Assembly (NCBI RefSeq): GCF_024679095.1
Contig: NW_026111667.1
Span: 198,501 to 262,500, forward strand
Length of the DNA: 64,000 nt
DNA from: Eriocheir sinensis
Lineage: Eukaryota > Arthropoda > Malacostraca > Decapoda > Varunidae
Direction of reading: 5' to 3'
Both the position numbers and the translations under genes were made by a program. Shown piece after piece: positions 19,359 to 33,400 of the stretch (the stretch's first letter is position 1; each line of letters starts with the position of its first letter). The notes beneath the pieces are model-generated. The model saw nothing but the letters and a program-made list of their open reading frames with translations. It made no database searches and had not been told where the DNA came from.

Positions 19359-22150
19359 CTTTCCTCACTTCTCTCCACACACTCTTCTTCTTTCCTCACT
19401 TCTCTCCACACACTCTTCTTCTTCTTTCCTCACTTCTCTAAACACACTCTTCTTCCTTCCTCACTTCTCTCCACACACTCTTCTGCTTTCCTCACTTATC
19501 TCCATACACTCTTCTTCTTCTTTCCTCACTTCTCTCCACACTCTTCTTCTTCTTTCCTCACTTCTCTCCACACACCCCTCTTCTTTCCTCACTTCTATCC
19601 ACACACTCTTCTTCTTTCCTCACTTATCTCCACACACTCTTCTTCTTCTTTCCTAACTTCTCTCCACACACTCTTCTTCTTTCCTCACTTCTCTCCACAC
19701 ACTCTTCTGCTTTCCTCACTTATCTCCACACACTCTTCTTCTTCTTTCCTCACTTCTCTCCACACACTCTTCTTCTTTCCTCACTTCTCTCCACACACTC
19801 TTCTTCTTTCCTCACTTCTCTCCACACACTCTTCTTCTTTCCTCACTTCTCTCCACACACCCCTCTTCTTTCCTTACTTCTATCCACACACTCTTCTTCT
19901 ATCCTCACTTCTCTCCACACACTCTTCTTCTTTCCTCACTTCTCTCCACACACTCATCTTCTTTCCTCATTTCTCTCCACACACTCTTCTTCTTTCCTCA
20001 CTTCTCTCCACACACTCATCTTCTTTCCTCATTTCTCTCCACACACTCTTCTTCTTTCCTCACTTCTCTCCACACACTCTTCTTCTTTCCTCACTTCTCT
20101 CCACACACTCTTCTTCTTTCCTCATTTCTCTCCACACGCTCTTCTTCTTTCCTCACTTCTCTCCACACACTCTTCTTCTTTCCTCACTTCTCTCCACACA
20201 CTCTTCTTCTTTCCTCATTTCTCTCCACACGCTCTTCTTCTTTCCTCACTTCTCTCCACACACTCATCTTCTTTCCTCATTTCTCTCCACACACTCTTCT
20301 TCTTTCCTCACTTCTCTCCACACACTCATCTTCTTTCCTCATTTCTCTCCACACGCTCTTCTTCTTTCCTCACTTCTCTCCACACACTCTTCTTCTTTGC
20401 TCACTTCTCTCCACACACTCTTCTTCTTCTTTCCTCACTTCTCTCCACACACTCTTCTTCTTTGCTCACTTCTCTCCACACACTCTTCTTCTTCTTTCCT
20501 CACTTCTCTCCACACACTCTTCTTCTTTGCTCACTTCTCTCCACACACTCTTCTTCTTCTTTCCTCACTTCTCTCCACACACTCTTCTTCTTCTTTCCTC
20601 ACTTCTCTCCACACGCTCTTCTTCTTTCCTCACTTCTCTCCACACACTCTTCTTCTTCTTTCCTCATTTCTCTCCACACGCTCTTCTTCTTTCCTCACTT
20701 CTCTCCACACACTCTTCTTTTTCTTTCCTCACTTCTCTCCACACACTCTTCTTCTTTCCGCACTTCTCTCCACACACTCTTCTTCTTTCCTCAATTCTCT
20801 CCACACACTCTTCTTCTTCTTTCCTCACTTCTCTCCACACACTCTTCTTCTTTCCTCAATTCTCTCCACACACTCTTCTTCTTCTTTCCTCACTTCTCTC
20901 CACACACTCTTCTCCTTTCCTCACTTCTCTCCACACACTCTTCTTCTTTGCTCACTTCTCTCCACACACTCTTCTTCTTTCCTCACTTATCTCCACACAC
21001 TCTTCTTCTTTCCGCACTTCTCTCCACACACTCTTCTTCTTTCCTCACATCTCTCCACACACTCTTCTTCTTCTTTCCTCACTTCTCTCCACACACTCTT
21101 CTTCTTTCCTCACTTCTCTCCACACACTCTTCTTCTTTCCTCACATCTCTCCACACACTCTTCTTCTTCTTTCCTCACTTCTCTCCACACACTCTTCTTC
21201 TTTCCTCACTTCTCTCCACACACTCTTCTTCTTCTTTCCTCACATCTCTCCACACACTCTTCTGCTTTCCTCACTTCTCTCCACACACTCTTCTTCTTCT
21301 TTCCTCACTTCTCTCCACACACTCTTCTTCTTTCCTCACTTCTCTCCACACTCTTCTTCTTCTTTCCTCACTTCTCTCCACACACTCTTCTTCTTTCCTC
21401 ACTTCTCTCCACACACTCTTCTTCTTTCCTCACTTCTCTCCACACACTCTTCTTCTTTCCTCACTTCTCTCCACACACTCTTCTTCTTTCCTCACTCCTC
21501 TCCACACACTCTTCTTCTTTCCTCACTTCTCTCCACACACTTCTTCTTTCCTCACTTCTCTCCACACACTCTTCTTCTTTCCTCACTCCTCTCCACACAC
21601 TCTTCTTCTTTCCTCACTTCTCTCCACACACTCTTCTTCTTTCCTCACTTCTCTCCACACACTCTTCTTCTTTCCTCACCTCTCCACACTCTTCTTCTTT
21701 CCTCACTTCTCTCCACACACTCTTCTTCTTTCCTCACTTCTCTCCACACACTCTTCTTCTTTCCTCACTCCTCTCCACACACTCTTCTTCTTTCCTCACT
21801 TCTCTCCACACTCTTCTTCTTTCCTCTGTTCTCTACACACACTCTTCTTGTTTCCTCACTTCTCTCCACACACTCTTCTTCTTTCCTCACTCTCCACACT
21901 CTTCTTCTTTCCTCACTTCTCTCCACACATTCTTCTTCTTTCCTCACTTCTCTCCACACACTCTTCTTCTTTCCTCACTTCTCTCCACACACTCTTCTTG
22001 TTTCCTCACTTCTCTCCACACACTCTTCTTCTTTCCTCACTTCTCTCCACACACTCTTCTTCTTTCCTCACTTCTCTCCACACACTCTTCTTCTTTCCTC
22101 ACTTCTCTCCACACACTCTTCTTGTTTCCTCAGTCCTCTCCACACACCTT
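19359..22150. repeat. 31-bp minisatellite, about 2.8 kb
   Basis: Roughly 85-90 tandem units of 31 bp. The core is CTTCTCTCCACACACTC joined to TTCTTCTTTCCTCA. A common 34-bp variant carries one extra CTT. Because 31 is not a multiple of 3, a reading frame cycles through all three phases of the unit. None of the phases contains a stop on the plus strand, so all three forward frames stay open over about 1.7-3 kb and give a 1015-codon frame and two near 600 codons. Variants (CATTTCTCTCC, CGCACTTC, TTGTTTCC) occur in blocks, suggesting local amplification of sub-arrays. Confidence 0.95.
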
Positions 22151-22417
22151 ATTACCTCCATGCTACACTTCGTATTTTCTCTTTTCTTCTCCCCTCTACT
22201 CTTGTTTCCTTAAATTCTCCTTTATCTATTTTTCCTCTCCTCTCGTTTTCTGTTGTGTCCTCTTTTTTTCTCTCTTTCCATATTTTTCCTCCCGTTTCCT
22301 TTCTTTTCCTCATATATAAACCTCTTTTTATGTAATCTTTTTTGTTTTTATTTTGTTATTAATCTAGCAATCTCTGCCTGTGTTTTATCGGTTTATCCTT
22401 CATCCTCGTCTCTTTTA
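22151..22417. other. T-rich spacer
   Basis: Nothing recognised between the minisatellite and the LINE fragment. Confidence 0.6.
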
Positions 22418-23200
22418 TTTTTACAGCAGAGGAAGCAGCTCAAGGGCAAACAAAAGGAAACAAAAATGAAAAAAAAGACCGCTATTCGCTGCTCCCACAA
22501 AAAGCGCTTAGAGGAGTGGCCAAAAGAAAGGTCAACTTCGGAAGGAGAGGTGTCCTGATACCCTCCCCTTGAAAGAGTTCAAGTCGTAGTCATGAGGAAA
22601 TACAGATGAAGGAAGATCGTTCAAGAGTTTACCTGCGTGAGGGATGAAAGAGTGAAGATGCTGGTTAACTCGTACGTAAGGGATTTGGACAGTAACGGGA
22701 TGAGCTTGAGTAGAATGTTGCGTGCGGCGAGGCAGCAGGAGGGGTTGGGGGGGGCATGGAGTTAGCAAGTTCAGAAGAGCAGTCAGCGTGAAAATATCGA
22801 TAGAAGATAGAAAGAGAGGCAACATGGCGACGGAATTTAAGAGGTACAAGACTATCAGTAAGAGGAGGAGAGCTGCGTGAGTGGAGCCCCCCACAGGTGA
22901 GATGCATACTCCATACAAGGGCGGACATGGCCCCTGTATATATAGCAACTGTGCGGAGGCGAAGAACTGGCGGAGACGATACAGAACGCCCAACCTCGAG
23001 GAAGATGATTTAGTGAGAGAAGAGATGTAAAGTTTCCAGTTAAGATTTTGAGTTAAGGATAGACCAAGTATGTTTAGTGTAGAAGAAGGTGATAGCTGAG
23101 TGCTGTTGAAGAATAGGGGTTAGGTGTTTGGAAGATTGTGTCGACTTGATAGGTGGAGAAATTGGGGTTTTTGAGGCATTGAAAGACACAAGGTTCCTTT
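22418..23200 (-). mobile_element. 5'-truncated LINE fragment, same family as 30.4-33.7 kb
   Basis: On the minus strand this is the 3' end of the LINE family also present at 30415-33702. It includes the last ~200 codons of ORF2 (GVLYRLRQFF, SIFYRYFHADCSSELA, VRVNQHLHSFIPHAGKL, YDLNSFK) and the shared 3' UTR ending with the GAGCTGC...TGTAAAA motif at about 22418-22450. Homology ends at about 23200, where RNLVSFNAS-type sequence is still readable. Several frameshifts and stops are present, so it is a dead copy. Confidence 0.85.
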
Positions 23201-23650
<450 letters not shown>

Positions 23651-24640
23651 AAAAATTGTCACAATAAGAACAAAATTGTAAGATAAGAAGAAAAGGAAGA
23701 AGAAAAATAGAAGTAGATGTAGGGAAAGTTTAAGAAGGAAAATATTCTGAGATAAAACGATAAGAAAAGATAAAGAGAGAATAATAATGACAACGAGATG
23801 TGTGGAGACATTAAAGAAGAAGAAATTAGAAAAAAGAAAATGCCAGATCCCTCAAAAAAATACTGTGGCCGAATTTATTAAGAAGAAAGAGAACCAAAAC
23901 GAGACAGAAGAATAATGACAGCAAGAAACATGGACAAGTAAGATAATAAGAAAAGAAAAAAGAAAATAACTAACCCTCCTCAAGAAAGATGTGTTCATGA
24001 ATTTTTGTCTTCAATTTGACTGAAAAATAAACTCACCCACACGAAGTTTTAAAAGTTATACTTAGACGAATGAAATTATGACGAGGCGAAAGAAAAGAAG
24101 AATAAAAAATAAAAGAAAACGAGTTTCAAAGAAGACTGAAGGAAAGATTATCATGACCGAGTTGTGCCAAAGAAATATATTTAGAGAGGAGAAAGTTTTA
24201 AAATTGTTAAAGATTATGACGAGGCAACGGAAGGAAAGAGAGAACGAAGAGGAAACAATGAATGGGGGAAGGAAAGAAGATTTTTAGGATACGGAATGAA
24301 AGGATGAAAAGAGTATAATAAGAAGGAAGGAAGGAAGGACGGATAATGAGGATTAGGGAAGAAAGGAAAAGGAAGAGAATGTTAAAAAAGAGTAGGAAGG
24401 AGTCTTGAATAGCTAAAGAAAAAAGATTATAGGAATGAAGGAATAGGAGGTAAGTGAGGTGCGGAATAAAATGAAGTAAAGAAGGATAAAAAAAGAGAAG
24501 AGGAAGAGGAAGACTATAAGAATGGGGGAAGGAAATGAAAACGTGTAAGGAACGAGAAAGGAAATTGAATATTGAAGTAAAGAAAAAGGATATAAGGAAT
24601 GAAAGTAGGAGTATGTTAGTCCCTCAAACAAAAGTGAAAG
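23651..24640. other. Purine-rich sequence, about 1 kb
   Basis: The plus strand is strongly A/G (AAGAAAAGAAG, GGAAGGAAGGAAGG). The lysine/arginine/glutamate-rich open frames are composition artefacts and no gene is recognised. The bias has the opposite sign to the pyrimidine tracts at 18.5-22.3 kb. Confidence 0.7.
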
Positions 24641-24685
24641 TTAACATCATGCCACCACCACCACCACCACTACTACTACTATTAT

Positions 24686-24747
<62 letters not shown>

Positions 24748-24915
24748 ATGTTACTACTGAAAAAAGAGCATTTACATCACACTCAGGAGGAGAGATTTAC
24801 ATATTTACATAGAAAATCAGACCACACAGACCCCATGGTCCAGACTTGGTGGTCTGTCCTTAAACCTAAGTGATTTTACATTAATCAGAAGACTCCAAAA
24901 CGTTGCATTTCTACT

Positions 24916-27700
24916 CTAGTTGATATTAAGTTGAAGGAAGTGACGGTCGAGCTTATTTTTGAAGGAGTCAATCGTGTTACACTGGACCACTGATGATGGG
25001 AGCTTATTCCATTCTCGCACTACATCGTTGGTGAAGAAAAATTTGGTGCAGTCTGAATTTACTTGTCTACATCTGAGTTTTACGCCATTGTTCCTCGTGC
25101 GCAAAGTGTCATCGATCATAAACAATGTTGATCTGTCTACATTCGTGAAACCATTAAGTATTTTAAAACATTCGATCAGTTTTCCTCGGAGGCGACGTTT
25201 CTCAAGAGAGAACATATTAAGGGTAGAAAGCCTTTCTTCGTAGGATTTGTTGCGCAAGGAAGGGATAATTTTCGTTGCCCGACGCTGAGCACCTTCTAAT
25301 TTAGCAATATCCTTTGCATGGTGGGGAGACCAAAACTGTACCGCATATTCCAAGTGGGGTCTGACTAAACTGTTGTAGAGCGGGAGTATTTCATCTTTAT
25401 TCTTAAATAAAAAGTTTCTTTTAATGAAGCCCAACATTCTGTTCGCTTTATTTGCTGCATCGATGCATTGCTGTGAGAATTTGAGGTTTGACGCGATTTT
25501 GACCCCCAAGTCCTTGACGCATTGAACGCTTTTGAGTTTAACGCCGCGCATTTCGTAATCAAACTTCTTATTCCTCGTTCCAACGAAGGACCTGGCACTT
25601 GTCTACGTTAAAGGGCATCTCCCATCTATCCGACCAAGCTGAAATTTTGTGCAAATCCTCTTGGAGGCTTTGCCTGTCTTCGTCAGTGAGAACCGAGTTA
25701 CCAATCTTTGTGTCGTCTGCAAATTTACTAATGCGGTTATTGAGTCCAACATCCACGTCGTTGATGTAAATAATGAAGAGCACTGGGCCAAGAACCGAGC
25801 CCTGAGGGACGCCACTAGTGACCGGCGCCCACTCTGAGTTAAATCCGTCAATCACTACTCGTTGTTTTCTGTTGCTCAACCAATTCGTGATCCATTGGTT
25901 TACCTGACCGTCAATACCTATTTGCTTTAATTTGTAAAGTAATTTATGATGCGGGACTTTATCAAACGCTTTCTGGAAATCAAGATAGACTACGTCCAGT
26001 GATTTGGTTACGTCATAAACAGTGAAGAGGTCGTTATAAAAGGTTAATAGATTTGACAGGCAGGATCTTTTGTTTCGGAAGCCATGTTGTGAGTCCCCAA
26101 TTAATGAGTGGCTTTGAAGGTAACTCACAATTTTGTCTCTAATTATGCCCTCAAGTAGCTTACCTACAACCGAAGTTAGACTAATGGGCCTGTAATTACC
26201 TGGTACTTTTGTGTCTCCTTTCTTAACAATCGGTGTCACGTTAGCCTTTTTCCAATCTGAAGGGACAATGCCTTGTCGCAAGGACATATTGAATACGGTT
26301 GTGAGGGAGGAGAGTATTTCGCTCTTTGTTTCTTTCAGCAGAGTTGGATATACTTTATTAGGTCCAGGACTTTTATTTGTTTTAAGTGATTTGAGGGCTT
26401 TAAGGACTTCATCGGGTTTTATTTCAAAGTTAGACAATGCATGCTCGGGATTTACATTAGTACTGGTGTTGGTGGTGGTGGTGGGAGGACTGTTATTATT
26501 AAACACCGAGGAAAAGTAATTATTTAATAGGTTTGCAACGTGTTGGCTGTCAGTCACTAATGCACCGTCGCTGTTTGTTAAAGGTCCAATTCCACTTCTG
26601 ATCGCCTTTCTGTTGTTTATGTAACTGAAGAAGGATTTCGGATTATTTTTACAGTTGGCTGCAATATTTTCTTCATATCTACGCTTTGCCTGATGCACTA
26701 ATCTTTTTACTCGTCGCCTTGCATCATTGTAAAGTCTAATGTTTTCGGGCGTGCTTTGGTCTTTCTTTAACCTGTAAGACAATTTTCTTTCCTTGACTGA
26801 GTGTTTAATTTCGCTATTAAACCACGGTGGACTTTTATTAGTGTTAATTCGCTTCTCGCACAAGGGTACAAATGTGTCCTGCTGAGTGAGTAAGTGATTT
26901 TTAAAGTTTAGCCAGGCGTCCTCTGCATTGCCGTCATCTGATAGTTGCATATCTATTAGTTTTCGTCGGATTTCTACGAAGTTGGCTCTTTTGAAATTGG
27001 GCACCTTAACTTTATTTTCAGTCACCGATGTTTGAGCTCTAATGTCAACGCGCACTAGTTTATGGTCGCAGGAACCGAGGTGTTCTCCTACCGTGACATT
27101 ACTGACTAGGTTATCTTGGGTCGCTATAACAAGGTCAAGTATGTTATTTTGTCGAGTTGGTTCAGAAACCATTTGGCTTAGATAATTTTCCTCTAGAAAT
27201 TCGATCATTCTATGGGACTCACCTTCTGTACCCGACAGTGTCGCCCAGTCGATATGGGGAGGTTAAAGTCTCCTAGTATCAGTGAGTCGCTGTTATTAAG
27301 TGACTGCCTTAAGACGCTGTACATTTCAAGATCGCCATCAAGTGATTGCCCCGGAGGCCTGTAAGTGACAGATATATTTAAATTGACTTTTGCAATGTTT
27401 ACTCGCACGCACAAATGTTCAACGTTACTGTTTCCTGGTGTTTTGTCAGTAGGTTGCAAGTAGCTTTTGACAAAAGGGCGACACCACCTCTACGGTTTAC
27501 ACGATCATTGTTGAAGAATCTGTAGCCATCTATGTTGTATTCGGAACTTAAATCAATATTAGTGGTGTCGATAAATGTTTCGGTTATAGCAATTACGTCA
27601 AAGTTTTCTGTCAGAGCAAGACATCGCAGTTCATCAAACTTGTTTCTTAGGCTACGCGCATTGAAACTAAGGACTCTTAGGTTATCTTGAAGCTTGGTAA
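24916..27700 (-). pseudogene. CR1-type ORF2 (endonuclease + reverse transcriptase)
   Basis: Reading on the minus strand from about 27700, the endonuclease begins RVLSFNARSLRNKFDEL and continues with VIAITETFIDT, RRGGVALL, VTYRPPGQ, LILGDFNLP, PTRQNNILDLV and CDHKLVRVD, with frameshifts near 27460 and 27210. The RT occupies the 546-codon open frame 25568-27208: NKSPGPNKV, GNYRPISLTSVVGKLLE, QHGFRNKRSCLSNLL, LDFQKAFDKVPH, SGVPQGSVLGPVLF and FADD (25712-25723, catalytic aspartates intact). A frameshift near 25565 moves the C-terminus (LYNSLVRPHLEYAVQFWSP; RRLRGKLIECFKILNGF) into the frame 24916-25551, which ends in a normal terminal helix. Confidence 0.88.
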
Positions 27701-27750
27701 TAGAGGTACTGGAGGATTCAATGTTACGAGTCTGTTGCGGTGTATGGTGT

Positions 27751-28310
27751 CTATTTACACGGGCGGGATGGAAGGACGTGGCTGAGAGTCGTTTTTTGTT
27801 GTTCGGGCGTTACGTACGGCGTTGTTGAGGAGCCTTCCAAATCTGGCTGCCCCGATGGGGACAGGTGTATGCCGTCCCTTTGGAAAAGTCTACTCTGGCC
27901 GTAGAAATCGTTCCAGGCGTTAAAGAATTCGACGTCAAGCTCTCCGCAGAGAGTCTGCAGGCGGTTGTTGAGGCTGAAGGCCTTACTGTAGAAGTCGCCC
28001 TCATCCCATGTCCGTGGTAGAATTCCTGAAATCATAATATTAGGAGAATTATACTGCTGGATGAGCCTACGGTACTTGTCCAGCAGTTCCTCAGACCGGG
28101 TCGTGGTGACGTCGTTTGTACCTGTGTGGAGAACAAAGAGTGAGTCATTAGAGGCCTCAGCGGAGACCTCGTCCAGGGCAGCTGTGATGTCGTCAACACC
28201 AGCTCCAGGATAACAGTAGTTACGCCTACGACGGGGGACTCTGCCACAGAATTCAACCACCTGATGGCGAATCATAGAGTCACCGACCAATAAGGTGCTC
28301 TGTTCCTAGT
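27751..28310 (-). pseudogene. CR1-type ORF1, SGNH/GDSL esterase domain
   Basis: The minus-strand segment shows the SGNH-hydrolase blocks in order: VGDSMIRH (block I, nucleophile Ser), LHTGTNDVTT (block III, GxND), SGILPRTW and DGIHLSPSG (block V, catalytic Asp and His). Many CR1 and L2 LINEs carry such an esterase in ORF1; its function in retrotransposition is unsettled. A frameshift near 27840 separates the final ~30 residues. Upstream of 28310 an in-frame stop and GA-rich sequence follow, so the N-terminal part of ORF1 is missing. The plus-strand element at 45434 has a homologous domain. Confidence 0.85.
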
Positions 28311-28315
28311 CCTCC

Positions 28316-28435
28316 TCCTACAGTATTGCAAATCTGTTGTAGAAATGAGTAGGATATATGGCTCTAGGGGCGGGTCAGGCTCCTCCTCTCTCGGGGGTGA
28401 AGCATTCAGCGTCAGCTCTACCGGTTCCCTGTGAC

Positions 28436-28476
<41 letters not shown>

Positions 28477-28935
28477 GGATGGATGAACGGATTACGGATT
28501 GGAAGGTTCGGACATGGCTCGGTGGAGAGAGGAGGAGCAGGGGATCGTAAGAGAAAGTGAAGAGGTGGAGAATAAAGGTGAGTGAAGTGAGAAGAGGAAG
28601 GAATAGTGACATGATGGAAGCCGGAGGAGTAGGAGAGAGAGACGGAGGGAGGAAGGAGGAGAGTAGAGGGCTAAGTGAGGGGATTTTGGAGGCAGCTTGG
28701 CCTTGGTGGCGAGGGTTCAGTGACCTTTGAGCGGCCTTCCTGCTATCGGGCGGGGCAGGCGAGTACAGGCAGGGCCGCCGGAGCCTGGCAAAGGGTTAGA
28801 GATTTTAGGGTAAATACGAGAGTCGCCCTGGATGCAAAGTGGCAGGTGGAGGTGGTGGGTGTGTTTCAGTTAGTACTCAGTGTTGTTGTAATGGTTTAAA
28901 GGGGTTAAATTGGTGGTGGTGGTTGTGGTAGTTGC

Positions 28936-28969
<34 letters not shown>

Positions 28970-29164
28970 CTGGTAGTAGAAGTAATATAAGCAGTGGCAG
29001 CTGTATATAAGCAAAACTATTAAAAGATCGGGCAATATTTACCATATTTACTTTTATTTCATATTTGTACAACGTTCATGTAAAACTAAATCCAGTGGCC
29101 TTCATATGTCTTTTTTTTTCACCGTCCATTTGCTTTCGTTCTCTTCCCTTTATTTCCGCTTCCA

Positions 29165-29167
<3 letters not shown>
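28316..29167. other. Unique sequence with short (GA)n and (TAG)n arrays
   Basis: Contains (GA)n at 28436-28474, purine-rich sequence to 28680 and an imperfect (TAG)n at about 28936-28980. No gene recognised. Confidence 0.65.

Positions 29168-29258
<91 letters not shown>
29168..29258. repeat. (TA)n microsatellite
   Basis: About 90 bp of uninterrupted TA, the only long TA array in the window. It is self-complementary and can extrude as a cruciform. Confidence 0.98.
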
Positions 29259-29261
<3 letters not shown>

Positions 29262-29734
29262 TTCACGTGTTCATTCTAAATCGCTTTTTTCATGTTCAGG
29301 TCTACAGGTAAACTAAAACTATTTCCTGATCGTTTTCATACTTTTCCATTATAATTTTTACAACTGTTCCTTCTGCCAGGTTTGATTCTTTGCTCATCTT
29401 GTTATATTACTGTGGTTGCGTTACTCGATTTTATTCACTTCTTTTCCTCACTACCTCCTCCGTTTGCTGAGTTCTCTACATCCTCGCTTACCGCTGCTTC
29501 CTATTATTGTTCTGCGCCCTCTGTTGTCCTTCATCCCTTCGCTGTTTCCTTCCATCCTGACTTACCATTATGTTTCCTGTTCCAGTTTCGTGTTTCATGT
29601 ATCGGCGACGCGAAAGCCTCTAACAAACCACAAAAGAATATATATCTGTGCCAATTACTGGGCGGTGATTATTTTGAAGGTTTTGTTTATGCACGCCCAA
29701 GGGAAGGTTGAAGGGAGGGAAGGAGAGGAGGAGG
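29259..29734. other. Unique sequence, no gene seen
   Basis: Open frames at 29382-29711 and 29416 onward are short, lack recognisable motifs and run into simple repeats. Confidence 0.6.
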
Positions 29735-30414
<680 letters not shown>

Positions 30415-33400
30415 ATGGCTGGAGTAGGTAGGAAGACACCTACCGAACGGACGCAAGCCACTCCCGCTGAGGTCTATATGGGAGGTGAGAAGGAGCTGAA
30501 GCCTCCAAAGACCCTTCCATGTCCTCACTAACCGTTTCCCTATTGTCTCACCAACACCGGAGAGTAGTTCAGCATGCTCTCTAAAGACAGATCCTCTCTT
30601 TATTCACACCACACTACATTCACACAACATATACACCTTTTCCCAAAATTATAATTTCAAAATGGCGCACATACACCAAGCCTCAGGTCCCCGCCTAGGG
30701 GTGACCTAAATTCCCCAGGAGGACTCCCTTTGGCTGCCGACCCGAGAGGTGTCTTGATAACTCCTCGAACCTCTTTCTTCTCAATTTCTGCAACATTCGC
30801 GGTCTTCGCTCTAATTTTCATTCTGTGGAACATCATCTCTCCTCCTCTAAACCTCACCTTCTCTTCCTTACCGAAACACAGGTTTCTGAGGCTACTGACA
30901 GCAATCTCTACTCTGTTCCCTCCTACTATCTCTATCCTAAATTTCAATCCAAAGCTGGATGTTGCGCCTACGTGCGCAACGACATCACTTGCTCTCGTGC
31001 CCACAACCTTGACTCTTCTGAATTTTCCACCATCTGGCTAAGACTTCATTGTCATTCTATTACTAAATACATCTGTACTGTTTATCTCTCACCTAACTCT
31101 ACCAACTATGTAAAATTCTTTGACTATTTGAATTCTAAAGTGGAGCACATCTTGACCCACTCTCCTTCGCTGAAATCTCCATCCTAGGAGATTTCAATGT
31201 TCCACCAGCTTGGGCTTTCATCCTCTTTCACTGACCATCCTGGTGAACAAGCCTACAACTTTGCTATCCTCAACGACCTAGTGCAGTTGGTCCAGCACCC
31301 TACACGTATTCCCGACCGTCTTGGAGATCGGCCCAACATTCTAGACCTCTTCCTTACCTCAAACCCTTCTCCGTTGGGCTCCTCCGATCACAATCTTATT
31401 TCTGCATCCTGTCCTATCGCTCCTGTACACCCTCTGGACCCACCGAAGAGGCGATGCTTCTGGCATTTTGCTTCAGCTCGGTGGGACGACCTGAGGATGT
31501 ACTTTTCCAATTTCCGTGGAATGACCATTGCTTCCAGGATAGAGACCCTCTGTGTGTGCTCAGCGCATCACAGAGGTGATTATCTCTGGAATGGAGGCAT
31601 ACATTCCTCGTTCTTTCTCTACTCCTCACGCTAAAAGCCTTGGTTTAATCATGCTTGTTCTCGTGCTGTCAATGATAGAGAGGTAGCTCACAAAAGGTAC
31701 CAGAGCCTTCAAACTAATGCTAATTATGAACTTTACATTTCTGCCCGAAATCGTGCCAAATCTATTCTCCGACTAACCAAAAATTCTTTCATTAATAGAA
31801 AATGTCAAAACCTTGCTTTCTCTAACTCTTCCCGTGACTTCTGGCATCTAGCCAAAAACATCTCCTCCAACTTCACTTCTTCATCTTTCCCTCCACTCCT
31901 CAGTCCTGACGGCAACACTACCGTCTCATCTATCTCTAAGGCTGAACTCTTCTCTCAAACTTTTTCTAAAAACTCCACTCTGGACGATTCTGGGCATATT
32001 CCTCCTACTCATCCCCCTCTGACTCCTTTATGCCTGTTATAAAGATTCTTCAAAATGATGTTTTCAATGCCCTCTCTGGCCTCAATCCTCAGAAGGCTTA
32101 TGGACCTGATGGAGTGCCTCCTATTGTCCTTAAAAACTGTGCCTCCGTGCTGTCACCCTGCCTGGTCAAACTCTTTCGCCTCTGCCTGTCAACATCTACC
32201 TTTCCTTCTTGCTGGAAGTATGCCTTCATACAGCCTGTGCCTAAGAAGGGTGACCGCTCCAATCCCTCAAACTATCGTCCTATAGCTTTACTTTCTTGTC
32301 TATCTAAAGCTTTTGAATCAATCCTTAACCGGAAGATTCAAAAGCACCTTTCCACTTCTGACCTTCTATCTGATCGCCAGTATGGGTTACTCAAGGGCGT
32401 TCTACTGGTGATCTCCTAACTTCTTAACTGACTCTTGGTCATCCTCTCTTAGCCGTTTCGGTGAAACTTTTGCTATTGCGCTGGACATATCAAAAGCTTT
32501 TGATAGGGTCTGGCACAAATCTTTGCTTTCTAAACTACCCTCCTACGGTTTCTATCCTTCTCTCTGTACCTTTATCTCCAGTTTCCTTTCTGACCGTTCT
32601 ATTTCTGCCGTGGTAGACGGTCACTGTTCTTCTCCTAAATCTATTAACAGTGGTGTCCCACAGGGTTCTGTCCTATCTCCCACTCTTTTTCTGTTGTTCA
32701 TTGATGATCTTCTTTCCAAAACGAACTGTCCTATCCATTCCTACGCCGATGATTCCACTCTGCATTACTCAACTTCTTTTAATAGAAGACCCACCCTTCA
32801 GGAACTTAACGACTCAAGGCTGGAGGCTGCAGAACGCCTAGCCTCAGCCCTTACTATTATTTCCGATTGGGGCAAGAAGAACCTGGTGTCCTTCAACGCC
32901 TCAAAAACACAGTTTCTCCAACTATCCACTCGACACAATCTTCCAAACAACTATCCCCTATTCTTTGACAACACCCAGCTATCACCTTCCTCAACACTAA
33001 ACATCCTCGGTCTATCCTTAACTCAAAATCTCAACTGGAAACTTCATATCTCATCTCTTACTAAATCAGCTTCCTCGAGGCTGGGCGTTCTGTACCGTCT
33101 CCGCCAGTTCTTCTCCCGTGCACAGTTGCTGTCCATATACAGGGGCCTTGTCCGCCCTCGTATGGAGTATGCATCTCATGTGTGGGGGGGCTCCACTCAC
33201 ACAGCTCTTCTGGACAGAGTGGAGGCTAAGGCTTTTCGTCTCATCAGCTCTCCTCCTCATACTGATAGTCTTCTACCTCTTAAATTTTGCCGCAATGTTG
33301 CCTCTCTTTCTATCTTCTATCGATATTTCCACGCTGACTGCTCTTCTGAACTTCCTAACTGCATGCCTCCCCCCCTCCCGCGGCCCCGCTGCACTCGACT

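Larger units (their letters stand above)
24648..28315 (-). mobile_element. CR1-type LINE with (GTA)n tail
   Basis: A minus-strand element with, in order, an SGNH-esterase ORF1 segment (28310-27751), an APE endonuclease and reverse transcriptase (about 27700-24916), a ~165-bp 3' UTR and a (GTA)n tail at about 24668-24746 followed by (TGG)n. An esterase-bearing ORF1 plus this RT type is characteristic of the CR1/L2 group. The 5' end lies near 28315, upstream of which no ORF1 sequence is recognisable, so it is probably 5'-truncated. ORF2 is broken by a few frameshifts but long stretches are intact, so the copy is moderately old. Confidence 0.88.
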
